DNA from: JAKZRT01 sp965247915
GTDB lineage: Bacteria > Pseudomonadota > Alphaproteobacteria > Rhodobacterales > Rhodobacteraceae
Assembly (NCBI GenBank): GCA_965247915.1
Contig: OZ252048.1
Span: 310,001-374,000, forward strand
Length of the DNA: 64,000 nt
Direction of reading: 5' to 3'
Below the pieces are notes generated by a model. That model made no database searches, was not told the DNA's origin, and saw only the letters and a list, made by a program, of their open reading frames with translations. Below, in pieces: positions 23,520 through 32,998 of this stretch. The position numbers and the translations under genes are program-made. Every line of letters begins with the position of its first letter. The first letter of the stretch is position 1.

Positions 23520-24445
23520 TGGGCGCGCGATTTCAGGTTGCGATGGCCACGTTCAACGGGGCGCGGTACCTGCCGGGACAATTGGCGTCGGTCGCCCAGC
23601 AACTGGGCGTGACCTGGCGCCTGAAGGTGTCCGACGACGGCTCGACCGACGGGACAAGGGACGTCCTCGACCGGTTCGCGCGCTCGCAACCGCCCGGTTC
23701 GGTCGAGATACTGCGGGGGCCTGCGACCGGCGCGTCGCGCAATTTCATGTCGCTGATCGAGGCGGCGGACGCCGGGTCGGGTCATTTGGCATTGTGCGAT
23801 CAGGACGATATCTGGTGCCCCGACCGATTGGCGCGCGCGGCCCGGTTTCTCGGGCCCGAAGACCAGCCCCAGCCCCGCGTCTATGCCAGCTGGACCTGGC
23901 TGGTCGACCACGATGGGGCGGCACCGCGCGCCTCGCGCCGGCACGGCCGGACCCCGGGTTTTCGCAATGCGCTTTTGCAGAATGTGCTGGCCGGAAACAC
24001 CATGGTTCTGAACCCTGCCGCGCAACGGATCGCGGCGCGCGCGGTGCTTCCCAGGTCCGGGGTACCGTTTCACGACTGGTGGCTTTATGCGCTGTTGACC
24101 GGGGCCGGAGCGCAGATCTTGCTCGATGACCAGCCCACGGTCTTTTACCGCCAGCATGCCGGGAACATGATCGGCGCGCACCACGGGGTGGTGGCGACGC
24201 TTGCGCGGTTGGGCGGCGTCATGGGGGCCGATTACGGGCGCTGGCTTCGGCAAAACGCCCGGGCGCTCGATCGGAACCGGGGCCTACTGACGCCGGAAAA
24301 CTGCCGCCACCTCGACCAGTTTTGCGCCGCTTTGGCGTCGCCGCCGGTGGCGCGCGCGCCGGCCCTATTTCGAAGCGGTGCGTACCGACAGACCCTGGCC
24401 GGAGGCCTGTGCGTTCTGGGGGCTGCGGCTTTGGGCCGTCTCTAG
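23519..24445 (+). CDS. family 2 glycosyltransferase
   Basis: 308 aa GT-A glycosyltransferase. Family 2 signature blocks: VAMATFNGARYLPGQLASV, VSDDGSTDGTRDVLDRF (nucleotide-sugar binding) and ALCDQDDIWCPDRL with the metal-binding DQDD. Transfers a sugar from an activated donor to the growing capsule or exopolysaccharide chain, in the cytoplasm. ATG 23519 overlaps the kpsM stop. The last 81 bases overlap the 3' end of the opposing sulfotransferase gene, an unusually long convergent overlap. Confidence 0.85.
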   Translation: MGARFQVAMATFNGARYLPGQLASVAQQLGVTWRLKVSDDGSTDGTRDVLDRFARSQPPGSVEILRGPATGASRNFMSLIEAADAGSGHLALCDQDDIWCPDRLARAARFLGPEDQPQPRVYASWTWLVDHDGAAPRASRRHGRTPGFRNALLQNVLAGNTMVLNPAAQRIAARAVLPRSGVPFHDWWLYALLTGAGAQILLDDQPTVFYRQHAGNMIGAHHGVVATLARLGGVMGADYGRWLRQNARALDRNRGLLTPENCRHLDQFCAALASPPVARAPALFRSGAYRQTLAGGLCVLGAAALGRL

Positions 24446-24902
24446 CCGCGTTGTGCGGCTGCGAATATGGCGCCAAAGCCATTGGTCGACCAGCGTTCGC
24501 CTGCCCAGAACCGCCCGCACCATGGGGCTTTGGGTATCAATCTGGCGCGTCGACCGGGCCGGATTGACCTTTTTGCCCAGCGGCGCAAGATCAAGTCCAG
24601 TCAACGCCGTCGCCTGCGCGATACCGTCGTCCAGCGCATCCTGCCGCAGGATCAGATCGAACCGGTCGGCGCGGGTCTGCAACATCGATGACTGCGCCAG
24701 CGTCAGCGGATCGTGCCGCCCAACCGGGCTTTGGCCGCCGCAAAGGAAATACCGCGCCTGACAATTGTCCAAAAGCTGCACGCCCGCCGGGGGCAGGAAG
24801 GTCAGCAAATGGTCCAGCGCCCCGACATTGCTGAGATCGGTGACGCCGATCAGATCGACCAGCCGTTGCGTTTCCTCGCCCAAGCGCCGGTATTCGTCGC
24901 GG

Positions 24903-25124
24903 TAAGCCTGCGCGTTATAATGGTCGAGCCAGCGAATGTGCGACGCCAGATGATCGACCGGTTCGCGCAGCACCGTGAACATCACTGGAGGCCCGGCGAC
25001 GTCTTTCAGCATTCGCTCCCAGTGTCCCAGATAGATATGCCCTGGCGAGATAAACCGCACGCCGCGCGCCAGAGCCGTTGCCGTCGCATCCTGCAGCTTC
25101 ACCTCGGCGTGTTCGACGACGCCA
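24903..25124. repeat. duplicated sulfotransferase segment, clean copy
   Basis: About 222 bases starting taagcctgcgcg and ending ttcgacgacgcc recur at 25372-25590. The second copy lacks several 1-5-base blocks present here (within cagcaccg, gtctttcag, gctcccag and tatgccctgg), so this copy holds the intact reading frame. Confidence 0.8.
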
Positions 25125-25371
25125 CTTGACGCCCAAGCTGGCGATCCCCGACAACATCACCGTCCTGGCGCTGCCGCCACGATCGCCCGAGTTGAACCCT
25201 GTCTGGCAATTCATGCCGACAACTGGTTGTCGAACCGGATCTTCAAATCCTACGAAGACATCGTCGCGCTGTGCTGCCAAGCCTGGAACAACCTCATCGA
25301 CCAACCATGGAAGATCATGTCCCTCGGCATGCGCAAATGGGCGCATGGGTTCTGATCAATGACCGTTGGTA
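25123..25371 (+). mobile_element. IS630 element A, 3' fragment
   Basis: About 249 bp matching the last part of the IS630 element at 20162-21326, from cacttgacgcccaag to the terminal ccgttggta, with a 12-base loss (ccggtggagaatg region) and one missing base (catgcgcgac). It encodes the degraded end of the transposase (LPPRSPELNP onward). It is followed by TA-agcc, which matches the TA at 24903, so a full IS630 probably once sat at that TA. Confidence 0.8.
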
Positions 25372-25590
25372 TAAGCCTGCGCGTTATAATGGTCGAGCCA
25401 GCGAATGTGCGACGCCAGATGATCGACCGGTTCGCGCAACCGTGAACATCACTGGAGGCCCGGCGACGTCCAGCATTCGCAGTGTCCCAGATAGATTGCC
25501 CCGAGATAAACCGCACGCCGCGCGCCAGAGCCGTTGCCGTCGCATCCTGCAGCTTCACCTCGGCGTGTTCGACGACGCCATCCTGCCCCA
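25372..25590. repeat. duplicated sulfotransferase segment, degraded copy
   Basis: Second copy of 24903-25124 with at least five deletions of 1-5 bases. The IS630 fragment lies directly between the two copies. The density of tiny deletions is unlike the rest of the window. Confidence 0.75.
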
Positions 25591-25644
25591 AAGCCGCTGC
25601 GAAACCGCGTTCAGATAAGACCCAGCGGTCTTGGCGATATGCAT

Positions 25645-25774
25645 GAAAATGATCGGTCGTTGCAAATCAAACCCCGGCTGATTTCAAACCGACGCTAGCC
25701 GCCAATCCTCAACGAATTCGAAAGATTTTAGGCAGAGTTTGGGAAAATCGTATTTCCTGGAAAGCCCGAAAATA
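25645..25774. promoter_or_regulatory. divergent intergenic before the WsaF-like gene
   Basis: 130 bases, clearly AT-richer than its surroundings, between the leftward sulfotransferase and the rightward giant glycosyltransferase. Both promoters are expected here. Stretches such as ttcgaaagattttaggcag (about 25718) are candidates, but no firm -35/-10 pair is assigned. Confidence 0.35.
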
Positions 25775-28700
25775 ATGGCCGAGCGTCTAACTGATTTGCT
25801 GTTTGAGCCTTTCTTTTATGCGCAGGCGTCGGGTGCGCGCGGTGACAAGCGCGAATTGCGGCGGCATTTTGATGCAACCGGCCGCCGTGCCGGGCTGTCG
25901 CCGGGTCCGCTGTTTGATGCCAGATGGTATGGTGAGTTTTACGACGATGTGCAGGCCGAAGGTATTGCGCCCTACGACCATTTCGTCAAATGGGGCAGCG
26001 CCGAGGGGCGCAACCCCAACCCGATTTTCGACGCGGCCTGGGTTCGGGCGACGCTCGCCAAGGCGGGGCTTAAAACCAAACATCCGCTGGCCCGGTTCAT
26101 CGAGGCGAGCAAGGCCAAGGATATCAGGCCGCATCCGCTTTTCTGGTCTGACTGGTACCGGAAAACCCAGATGGCAGGGGCGGCGGGCGATCCGCTTACG
26201 CATTATCTGACCGGGGGCTGGCAGGCGGGCGCGGCACCTTGCCCGCTGTTTGATCCTGCGTATTTCGCCGAATGTCATCTGGGGCATCTGCCCGGCGTTC
26301 AAAACCCCCTGGCGCATTTTATTGCGATGTCGCTGGATGATCCGGCAATATCGCCGCACCCGTTGTTCGACGCGCGGGCCTATCTGCGCGGCCTGAATGC
26401 GCGCGGAATTGGCTGCGAGGGTTCAGCCCTGGCGCATTATCTGAGCGCGGAAAGCCATGACCATCTGCCCGACCCACATCCGCTTTTCGACAGCGCGTTT
26501 TACGTGCGCCAGCGGCGCGGACAAGGCGACGGCGCGCCCCTGGTCGACTACCTGGACCTTGGGCCGGCGGCGATGTTTGATCCCAACCCGTTTTTCTCGA
26601 AACGGGTCTATTACGAAGGCGCGCCCGACGTGCTTGCCGCCGGCGTTGACGCGCTGGAGCACTACGTTCGCGCCGGCGACAGCGAAGGACGCAAATTTCA
26701 TGCGCTGATCGACCCCGCGTCGATGCAATCGGCACCGCAAGGCGAAGCGAATGCGCTTGAGACCTATTTGACCGCTGGCGCGGCTGCCGGAACGGCGCTT
26801 CGCCCTATCGAGACCCCGGATCGCCGGCTTCGCACACCCTCGCCGCTGCGGCGCGTGACCCCGGTGCCGCGAACCGGGCGGCTTTTGTCGGGGTCGCGCG
26901 CGACCGGCGAAGTGGGGATATTCGCGCATATCTATCACCTTGATTGCGCGGACGAAATGATCTTGGCGGCCGACAACGCGCCAGCGGGCCGGACGCGCCT
27001 GTTCATCTCGACCGATTCGGTTGGCAAGGCGCAAGCGCTTGAAGACCTGTGCGGGTCCGGCACGGTGCATCCGTTCGAAGTTCGGGTTCTGCCCAACCGG
27101 GGCCGAGATATCGCGCACTTCATCGTCGGGTTTGCCGACCGCCTGCGCGAGGTCGGCTTTGGCCTGCAAATTCATTCGAAAAAGTCGCCGTATTATGCTG
27201 GCGGGCTCGACCGCTGGCGGGCCTACCTGCTGGACCAGACCCTGGGATCGGCCGATCTGGTCGGCAATATCCTCGATATTCTGGCCGCGCCGGACATCGG
27301 GGCCTATTGCCCCGATCACTTCGGCGCGGTCCGCGACCTGATCCAGTGGGGCGGCAATTTCGACTGCGCCAAAGCCGTGATGGCGATGATGGGCGAGACG
27401 TTGAAGCGCGAGGCGCGGCTGGAGTTTCCATCGGGCTCGATGTTCTGGTTCCGGGCCCGGGCGCTGGACCCGCTTTTGGATTGCAACCTGCGGTTCGAGC
27501 ATTTCGAGGCCGAGGCCGGTCAGACCGACGGCACTCTTGCGCACGCCATCGAACGGCTGTTTTGCGGCGTGGTCGCGGTGGCCGGTTTTGCCCATGTGAC
27601 TGGCGTGGCCAGCGACACCGCACATGAAACGCTGACCGCCGACCAGATGTGGCGGCGTGCCAACCGGCTGACCCCGGTGCGGCGCGACGCCGGCCCGGCG
27701 GCGGCGCATTTTCCGCATGCGGCGGGCTATCTCGGGGTGCCGTCACCGGTTGACCGGCCCCGGTTAAATCTTCTGGTTCCGACCGCCGACCGGGGCCGCG
27801 CTTATGGCGGCGTATCGACCGCGCTCGAGGTTTTTGGCGCCCTGCGCGCCGCACTTGGCGGCAATGCCGACGCCCGGATTATCGCCACCGACGTGACCCC
27901 GCAGCCGCATCTGGCACCGCTGCCGGGTTGCGCGCAGACCGGCCTTGACGCAGCCGACGAAAGCGGGCGCGATACGCTGGTTGCCGGGACCGACCGCGAT
28001 CACTTGCCAATGGCGCTGCGGCGGCAGGACATTTTTGTCGCAACCGCCTGGTGGACCGCCCATCAGACGCGCATACTGATGGCGCGGCAGGCCGAGCTCT
28101 TTGGGGCCGCGCCGGCGCGGTTCGTCTATCTTATCCAGGACTTCGAGAACGGCTTTCAACCCTGGTCGACCGAATGGTCGCTGACCGACGCGACTTATCG
28201 CGACACTGCGGCCACCATTCCCATCTTCAACACGCCGATCCTGTTCGATGATTTTCGGGCGGGCGGGTATTTTAAGGACAGTCATGTGCTTTACCCCGCG
28301 ATCAACCGCGAATTTGCCGCCGCCGTTGAGCGTGACCGGCGCAAGGAACGGCTGGTGCTGCTCTATGCGCGCCCGCATGCGGCGCGCAATTGTCTGGAAT
28401 TTCTCGACATGGTGGTGGCCGAGGCCCGACGGACCGACCCGGCGCTTTGGCAGGACTGGCGGTTTCTGGCCATCGGTGAAGATTTCGCAGCCCACGCGAT
28501 GTCGCGTGACGCACGTGTCGAGGTGTTCGGGCGGCTCGAAATCGGCGATTATGCCGACCTGGCGTCGCGGGCAGCTTTGGCCATGTCGCTGATGGTCTCG
28601 CCGCATCCGTCCTATCCGCCGCTGGAAATGGCGGCAGCGGGTGTGCGCGTCCTGACCAACCGGTTCGGGGCGCGTGACAGCGCGGGCTTGCACGAAAATA

Positions 28701-28942
28701 TCGAAAGTTTTGGTGTTTTCGATGCAGGCGCGGTTGCCGGCCAACTGAGTTCCATGGCCCGGCGCTGGTCGGCCGAACCGCAAGCGGGCTGGCGCGGGCA
28801 GGCACGGGTCAACTGGTTTTTTGACGGCCAGACCAATCTCGACGAGCTGGCCCGGACGGTTGCCGCCGAAATTCGCTCAGACCTCCGAGCGGACGCCGCG
28901 ACCGGCACCCATGGTGAATTGCGGCTGCTGCCGGCAGGCTGA
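25775..28942 (+). CDS. RgpF/WsaF-like multidomain glycosyltransferase
   Basis: 1055 aa. Residues about 10-340 are seven or so degenerate units of about 45 residues built on PLFDxxWY...HF..G..EGRxPNP, a repeat seen at the front of capsule glycosyltransferases. Residues about 390-650 resemble rhamnan synthesis protein F (VRVLPNRGRDIAHFIVGFAD, LQIHSKKSPYYAGG, FPSGSMFWFRARAL). Residues about 675-1040 resemble the rhamnosyltransferase WsaF, with GT-B halves (LLVPTADRGRAYGGVSTAL, FVYLIQDFENGFQPWSTEW, and SPHPSYPPLEMAAAG in the C-terminal donor site). Likely polymerises or branches a rhamnose-containing polysaccharide. ATG 25775 is chosen; a TTG at 25739 gives 12 more residues. Fits the rfbA/rfbD genes downstream in the window. 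Confidence 0.83.
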   Translation: MAERLTDLLFEPFFYAQASGARGDKRELRRHFDATGRRAGLSPGPLFDARWYGEFYDDVQAEGIAPYDHFVKWGSAEGRNPNPIFDAAWVRATLAKAGLKTKHPLARFIEASKAKDIRPHPLFWSDWYRKTQMAGAAGDPLTHYLTGGWQAGAAPCPLFDPAYFAECHLGHLPGVQNPLAHFIAMSLDDPAISPHPLFDARAYLRGLNARGIGCEGSALAHYLSAESHDHLPDPHPLFDSAFYVRQRRGQGDGAPLVDYLDLGPAAMFDPNPFFSKRVYYEGAPDVLAAGVDALEHYVRAGDSEGRKFHALIDPASMQSAPQGEANALETYLTAGAAAGTALRPIETPDRRLRTPSPLRRVTPVPRTGRLLSGSRATGEVGIFAHIYHLDCADEMILAADNAPAGRTRLFISTDSVGKAQALEDLCGSGTVHPFEVRVLPNRGRDIAHFIVGFADRLREVGFGLQIHSKKSPYYAGGLDRWRAYLLDQTLGSADLVGNILDILAAPDIGAYCPDHFGAVRDLIQWGGNFDCAKAVMAMMGETLKREARLEFPSGSMFWFRARALDPLLDCNLRFEHFEAEAGQTDGTLAHAIERLFCGVVAVAGFAHVTGVASDTAHETLTADQMWRRANRLTPVRRDAGPAAAHFPHAAGYLGVPSPVDRPRLNLLVPTADRGRAYGGVSTALEVFGALRAALGGNADARIIATDVTPQPHLAPLPGCAQTGLDAADESGRDTLVAGTDRDHLPMALRRQDIFVATAWWTAHQTRILMARQAELFGAAPARFVYLIQDFENGFQPWSTEWSLTDATYRDTAATIPIFNTPILFDDFRAGGYFKDSHVLYPAINREFAAAVERDRRKERLVLLYARPHAARNCLEFLDMVVAEARRTDPALWQDWRFLAIGEDFAAHAMSRDARVEVFGRLEIGDYADLASRAALAMSLMVSPHPSYPPLEMAAAGVRVLTNRFGARDSAGLHENIESFGVFDAGAVAGQLSSMARRWSAEPQAGWRGQARVNWFFDGQTNLDELARTVAAEIRSDLRADAATGTHGELRLLPAG

Positions 28943-28976
28943 CGAAACGCGGTGCGCATCGGACCCGGTCAGGCGC

Positions 28977-30347
28977 TCAGGCGGCGCGCACCGGGGCGGT
29001 TGCAACCTGGCGGGCCGAACCGCCGCGCTCCCAGAGGCTTTGCAGTTCGCGCAACGTACCCTCCAGATCGGCGCCGTTCGGCGTCAGGGGAATGGTTCGC
29101 CCCTGAGGATGCGTCCGCAACGCGTCACCCTGGGCGCCCAGGTCAAAGCCGATCACCGGCAAGCCAGTCGCCAGCGCTTCGTGGGTGGTGAAGGAAAACG
29201 TCTCGGGGCAAATCGACGGCATCAGCCAGGCGCCGATGCGATAGCGCGCCGCCAGCGCCGCCAGATCATCAAGCGCATAAGGGCCGTGAACGACGAGCCG
29301 CGGCGGCGGCGAAAATGCCGGGTCCATCCGCCCCAGCAGAACGAACGAAATTTCCGCCTCGCGGGCTGCCATCCGCGCCAGCGCGCAAAGCTCGGCCGCG
29401 CCCTTGGGCGCACCGAGGTTTCCAAGCACCCCGACAACCCGGGGTCCGCCGTTCGGTTGCGTCAGGGGCGCGACGGATGTCTCAAGCGGATGCGGGCGCA
29501 GGGCAACCTTGCCGGTCACGCAGGGGTATGCCCGCGCGATCAAATCCGCGCTATCGGCGGAAAAGGCAGTCACTTCGTCGGCGCGATCCATCGCTTGCCC
29601 CCAGGCGGCGCGCCACTGGGTCAGATCGACGGTCGCGCCGCAGGGACGGCGGGTTCGATGCGCCGCGTCTTGGGTGTTTTCCGGCGGCAGCCCGCGATAG
29701 ACATTGTCGGCATCCAGCAGAAACGGCGACGGCGAGATTGCGAAGTAGTCGTGCAGCCGAATTTCCAGCCGCCCGCCCGCGCTCAGCCTCAACCACGCAG
29801 GGGGCAGTTCAGCCGGTTCGCGGTCGCCAAACCCGCAGGAATAAACCACCCGGCGGTCGCGCACCGGGCGCAACAGCCGCAAAACGCACTCAAATCCGTC
29901 GGTCTCGCCAAAGCTGAGAAGGTCGGGGGCCACAAGTTCGACGCGCCACCGCCGCGCCCCGCCAACCCGCAGCACCACCGCGACGCCGGCCTCGGCCACC
30001 GCGCGTTTAATCTCGCCGCTCAACACTTTTTCGGCGCCGCCGCCCAGGGTGTGGCCAAGAAAAATGCTGACCGGGGCGCGGGCAACGGCCCCTGCCCAGG
30101 CCAGACCAAGTGCCAGCCGGGCCGGGCCGAGCGGGTCGTCGGCCAGAAAGCCCTGCACTTCGCCATCAAATTTTGGAAAGCGCCCGGCAATGATCTTGCC
30201 TGCCGCCGCGACGCGGGCGGCGCGGGCACCGCCGCCAAAACTGGCGTGACCCACATGTTCGACGAAAAGCCGGTGCTGGGCTACATTGCGCCCGCCATTC
30301 GCGCGCGCGCTGGCACCAATCGACCTCTTCGCCGTAACCGCGCCCAA
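28977..30347 (-). pseudogene. GT2-GT4 glycosyltransferase, C-terminal GT4 segment
   Basis: Third frame of a gene that spans 31493-28977. It holds a family 4 (GT-B) glycosyltransferase: IFLGHTLGGGAEKVL, RLHDYFAISPSPFLLDADNV, VVGVLGNLGAPKGAAEL and the donor site ICPETFSFTTHEALATGLPV. The first residues before about 30310 are out of frame; the true continuation is GEEVDWCQRAR (previous frame) into ANGGRNVAQHRLFVEHVGHA (this frame). Intact, this would be one protein of about 830 residues with two transferase activities. Convergent with the WsaF-like gene (gap 34 bases). Confidence 0.8.
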
Positions 30348-31200
30348 AGGCCGGATCGAATTTGCCCAGGCGGCGTAGCCAGCGCGGCGACAGCGCCATG
30401 CAGAACCCGGCCCCGGTGGGGATCGCCCCGTAGCGGCCTGGTGCCAGCCGGCGCGCGGTCTCGTCGATTTGGTCGGCTGCGCCAGCGATCAGTTCGCGTG
30501 GCTGACAGACGCCGGGCACCGACAGTAACTCGGCGTTGTTGGACAGCGGCGTCACGCTGGCCACATTCGGGTCGGCCAGGGGTTCGATCAGGCGGCTGGA
30601 CCACCCCGGCGGCACCCAGGCATCGCTGTTGAGCAGGACCACGGGGTCATTCGGGCCGCGCGCCCGCGCACATTCCAGCCCTTTGTTGGCGCTTGCAACG
30701 AAGCCCAGGTTCGATGGATTTGAAATCAGTGTCACCCGCCCGGCGTGGTCGCGGGCCCAGGCCGACAACAGCGGCGCGATCGCCGGGTCCGGCGAGGCAT
30801 CGTCGATGATCACGATATGCCAGCCAAGATCAGTGTTCCTCGCAATCCGCGCGAGCGTTTCGCCCAGCACGTCGGCGGCGTTATAGACCGGAAGAACGAT
30901 GGCGATGTTCCGGTGAACCGGCGCCACGCCCTGGTGCAGCGAAAAAATGCCCTCGTCAAAGGCGCTGCGGGCCGGACCAAAGGGTCCAGCCGCAAGGCCC
31001 GAACCACCGCCGAGCGATGCGCAAGCGTGGGCTGCCGCAGCCAGCGCAAGATAGCCCCAGAGCCGCGCCACAGATCGCCGCTCAGATCGCGCAAAAGCCG
31101 AACTTCGGCCCGAAGGCGCTGAATTTTGCGCGGGCGCACCAGCGGCACGTGAATTTCCGCGTCCTCCAGATGCAAGCGCAGGCGCACCGGTTTCGACCAC
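30166..31200 (-). pseudogene. GT2-GT4 glycosyltransferase, middle GT2 segment
   Basis: Second frame of the same gene. It has the family 2 core: IAIVLPVYNAADVLGETL, VIIDDASPDPAIAPLLSAW and VVLLNSDAWVPPGWSSRLI, with the acceptor-side motif FDPAFGRGYGEEVDWCQRA. The real coding part is about 30985-30310; upstream residues (to 31200) and the arginine-rich tail after 30310 are out-of-frame reading. Two one-base shifts, near 30985 and near 30310, are enough to rejoin all three segments. Confidence 0.8.
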
Positions 31201-31493
31201 GCTTGGGCCATTGGGTGGCGAACCGAAAACCCCCAGGCCGGGCCACCGACCGCGGCGTCATCGACGTCCCGGCGTGGCAGCCGGTGCTCGGCTAACGTCT
31301 GCGCCCCGGGCGTTCGTACCGTCACCGTGTCGGCAATCGTCCAGCCTTCGATCGACAAAGCGCCGTCCGCACAGATCGCTCGATCAACGTACCCCAGCTG
31401 CGCGCCTTTCGCGTCGATCAGGGGCTGCGGCCCGCGTTCGGTGCGCAGATGGCGTGCGCGGTACCGAAGATAGGCGCGCCAGAGAATTTTCAT
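30810..31493 (-). pseudogene. GT2-GT4 glycosyltransferase, N-terminal segment
   Basis: First frame of the same gene: MKILWRAYLRYRARHLRTER, then an immunoglobulin-like or regulatory N-terminal region (GYVDRAICADGALSIEGWTI) often seen in front of capsule GT2 proteins. Coding is convincing down to about 30985 (VRALRLDP) and continues in the next frame (FGPARSAFDEGIFSLHQG). The in-frame start at 31514 gives seven extra residues. No IS is nearby, so the shift is a point event or a base-calling error in GC-rich sequence. Confidence 0.75.
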
Positions 31494-31514
31494 TGGACTC
31501 GATCCGACCGGCAA

Positions 31515-31667
31515 ATTGGGCTTGGCCCGGTTGCGTTGCCGCGAAGTTGACCCTCAAAGAATAAGGGGTGTATCCCGTTGAGGCAAGTGATTCTCTAATG
31601 TCGCAGATTGACCACATTTGGCGCACACTGCCTAGGATACCGGCCCGATAGGCTCTACATTTTCTCC
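31515..31667. promoter_or_regulatory. divergent intergenic before the ImmA/IrrE gene
   Basis: 153 bases between leftward glycosyltransferase and rightward toxin-antitoxin operon. The sequence becomes AT-richer from here to about 34.4 kb, marking the left border of an acquired segment. No ribosome binding site of note; promoter boxes not assigned. Confidence 0.35.
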
Positions 31668-32850
31668 ATGGCAACAGCAACGCGCACTCCGCTTCCGTTC
31701 AACCCAAGAATACTTTCTTGGGCAAGGAGTCGTCGCGGGCTAAGTGTCGAGGCGGCGGCACACGCAGCAAGCGTCAAGGCCGAGCGGATCGTCGAGTGGG
31801 AGTCTGGCACTCGAATTCCCACTGTGCGCCAAGGCCGGATGCTCGCCGATGCGTATGACAGGCCATTTCTTGAGTTCTTCTCAAAAAACAAACCGGCCAT
31901 CAAGGATGTGGAACTTGTACCAGATTTTAGGTTCCATCGAGCGAGACCAAGTGATCAAGAACTGATTGCCCTTAGAGAGGTTCAAGAGTGGGCCGAAGAA
32001 AATAGAACTAACGCACTGAGCCTTATCAAAGACATGGGGGAGAAACCGCCTCGCCTCTCAGAAAGTTTTTCGGCCCATATCCACGACAATGTGGACGCTG
32101 TTGCTTCCAGGGTTAGGGCCGAGATGGACTTTACGAGCGAGGAACAACTCTCGCTCAAATCAAATGAAAAATACACGCTTCCCAACATCATCAGATCGAA
32201 GATTGAAGGGTGCGGCGTGCTTGTGCTGAAACAGAGCGGGCTTTCTAAGCTGCGCACCCGAGGGATTTGCTTTTCTGCGGACCCGATGCCGATTGTTGTC
32301 TACGGAAATGAATCTGCTGGCGCACAGGCATTTACACTGTCGCACGAATTTGCCCACATTCTTCTTGGAGTTAGCGCGATAAGTGGCAAACCTCGTTTCG
32401 GTAAAAAGGTTACTGCGCGTCAGAAAGCAATTGAGGATTGGTGTAATAGGTTTTCCGCCGCGTTTCTTATGCCGAGGGACATCCTCTCTTCTTTCGAAAG
32501 GCCCCCAAAATGGTTTTTGCGATCTGCGATCTCTAAATGAGCTTGCAAAGCACTTTGCCGTCAGCCGCCATGCAATGATGATCCGGCTAGTCAATCTCGA
32601 CTACGTTGCTTCCGAGTGCTATTGGCGTGTGAAACGGCCAGCGTTCGAGCGCGAAGAGGAAGAATACACGCCATTCGGCAGGTCCCTCTACTATGGATCA
32701 CGATATGTGAATAGTCGCGGGAGGTTTTACTCCTCTCTAGTCCTAGAGGCTTGGAGTACTGGCAGGATCACCAGCCACAACGCAGCCGAGTACATGGGAA
32801 TAAAGAACCTAAGTCATCTCCAAGACATCCGTAGTGAGTTTGGGTTCTGA
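31668..32850 (+). pseudogene. XRE / ImmA-IrrE antitoxin-type protein, frameshifted
   Basis: Residues 1-65 form an XRE helix-turn-helix (LSWARSRRGLSVEAAAHAAS, IVEWESGTRIPTVRQGRMLA). The C-terminal half is an ImmA/IrrE zinc-metallopeptidase domain with the HExxH site in TLSHEFAHILLG and EDWCNRFSAAFLMPRDIL. The first frame stops at 32540. The expected continuation (GFCDLRSLNELAKHFAVSRH to DIRSEFGF, stop 32850) lies in another frame, so one base is gained or lost near the CCCCC run at about 32502-32506. Total about 393 residues. The next gene (DUF4411) starts 1 base after, the classical pair. ATG 31668 starts the HTH. Confidence 0.82.
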
Positions 32851-32998
32851 CATGGCCAAGTATTGTCTGGATACCTCTGGTCTTTCTAATCCAATCATGG
32901 ATTTGCCCGAAGATATTCATCTTACTCTATGGGCAAAGGTTCGGGGGGTGATTCAGAGTGGGGCTTTCTGCTGGAATGTGGAGATTTCAGTGGAACTA

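Larger units (their letters stand above)
24365..25644 (-). pseudogene. polysaccharide sulfotransferase-like gene, disrupted
   Basis: Read leftward, the 5' end (from ATG 25644) gives MHIAKTAGSYLNAVSQ, the PAPS-binding P-loop style of carbohydrate sulfotransferases. A one-base shift leads to GVVEHAEVKLQD; after an IS630 fragment the main body follows (VMFTVLREPVDHLASHIRW, the second PAPS-binding element; ending near 24365). The intact piece 25102-24365 lacks the P-loop. Segment 24903-25124 is present again at 25372-25590 with several small deletions. The enzyme would sulfate a capsular sugar using PAPS. As read, it is inactive; part of the damage may be assembly error. Confidence 0.7.

Noticed and set aside
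26423..27718. 431-codon minus-strand open frame inside the WsaF-like gene
   Set aside because: Antisense to conserved RgpF-like coding; no ribosome binding site or recognisable pattern.
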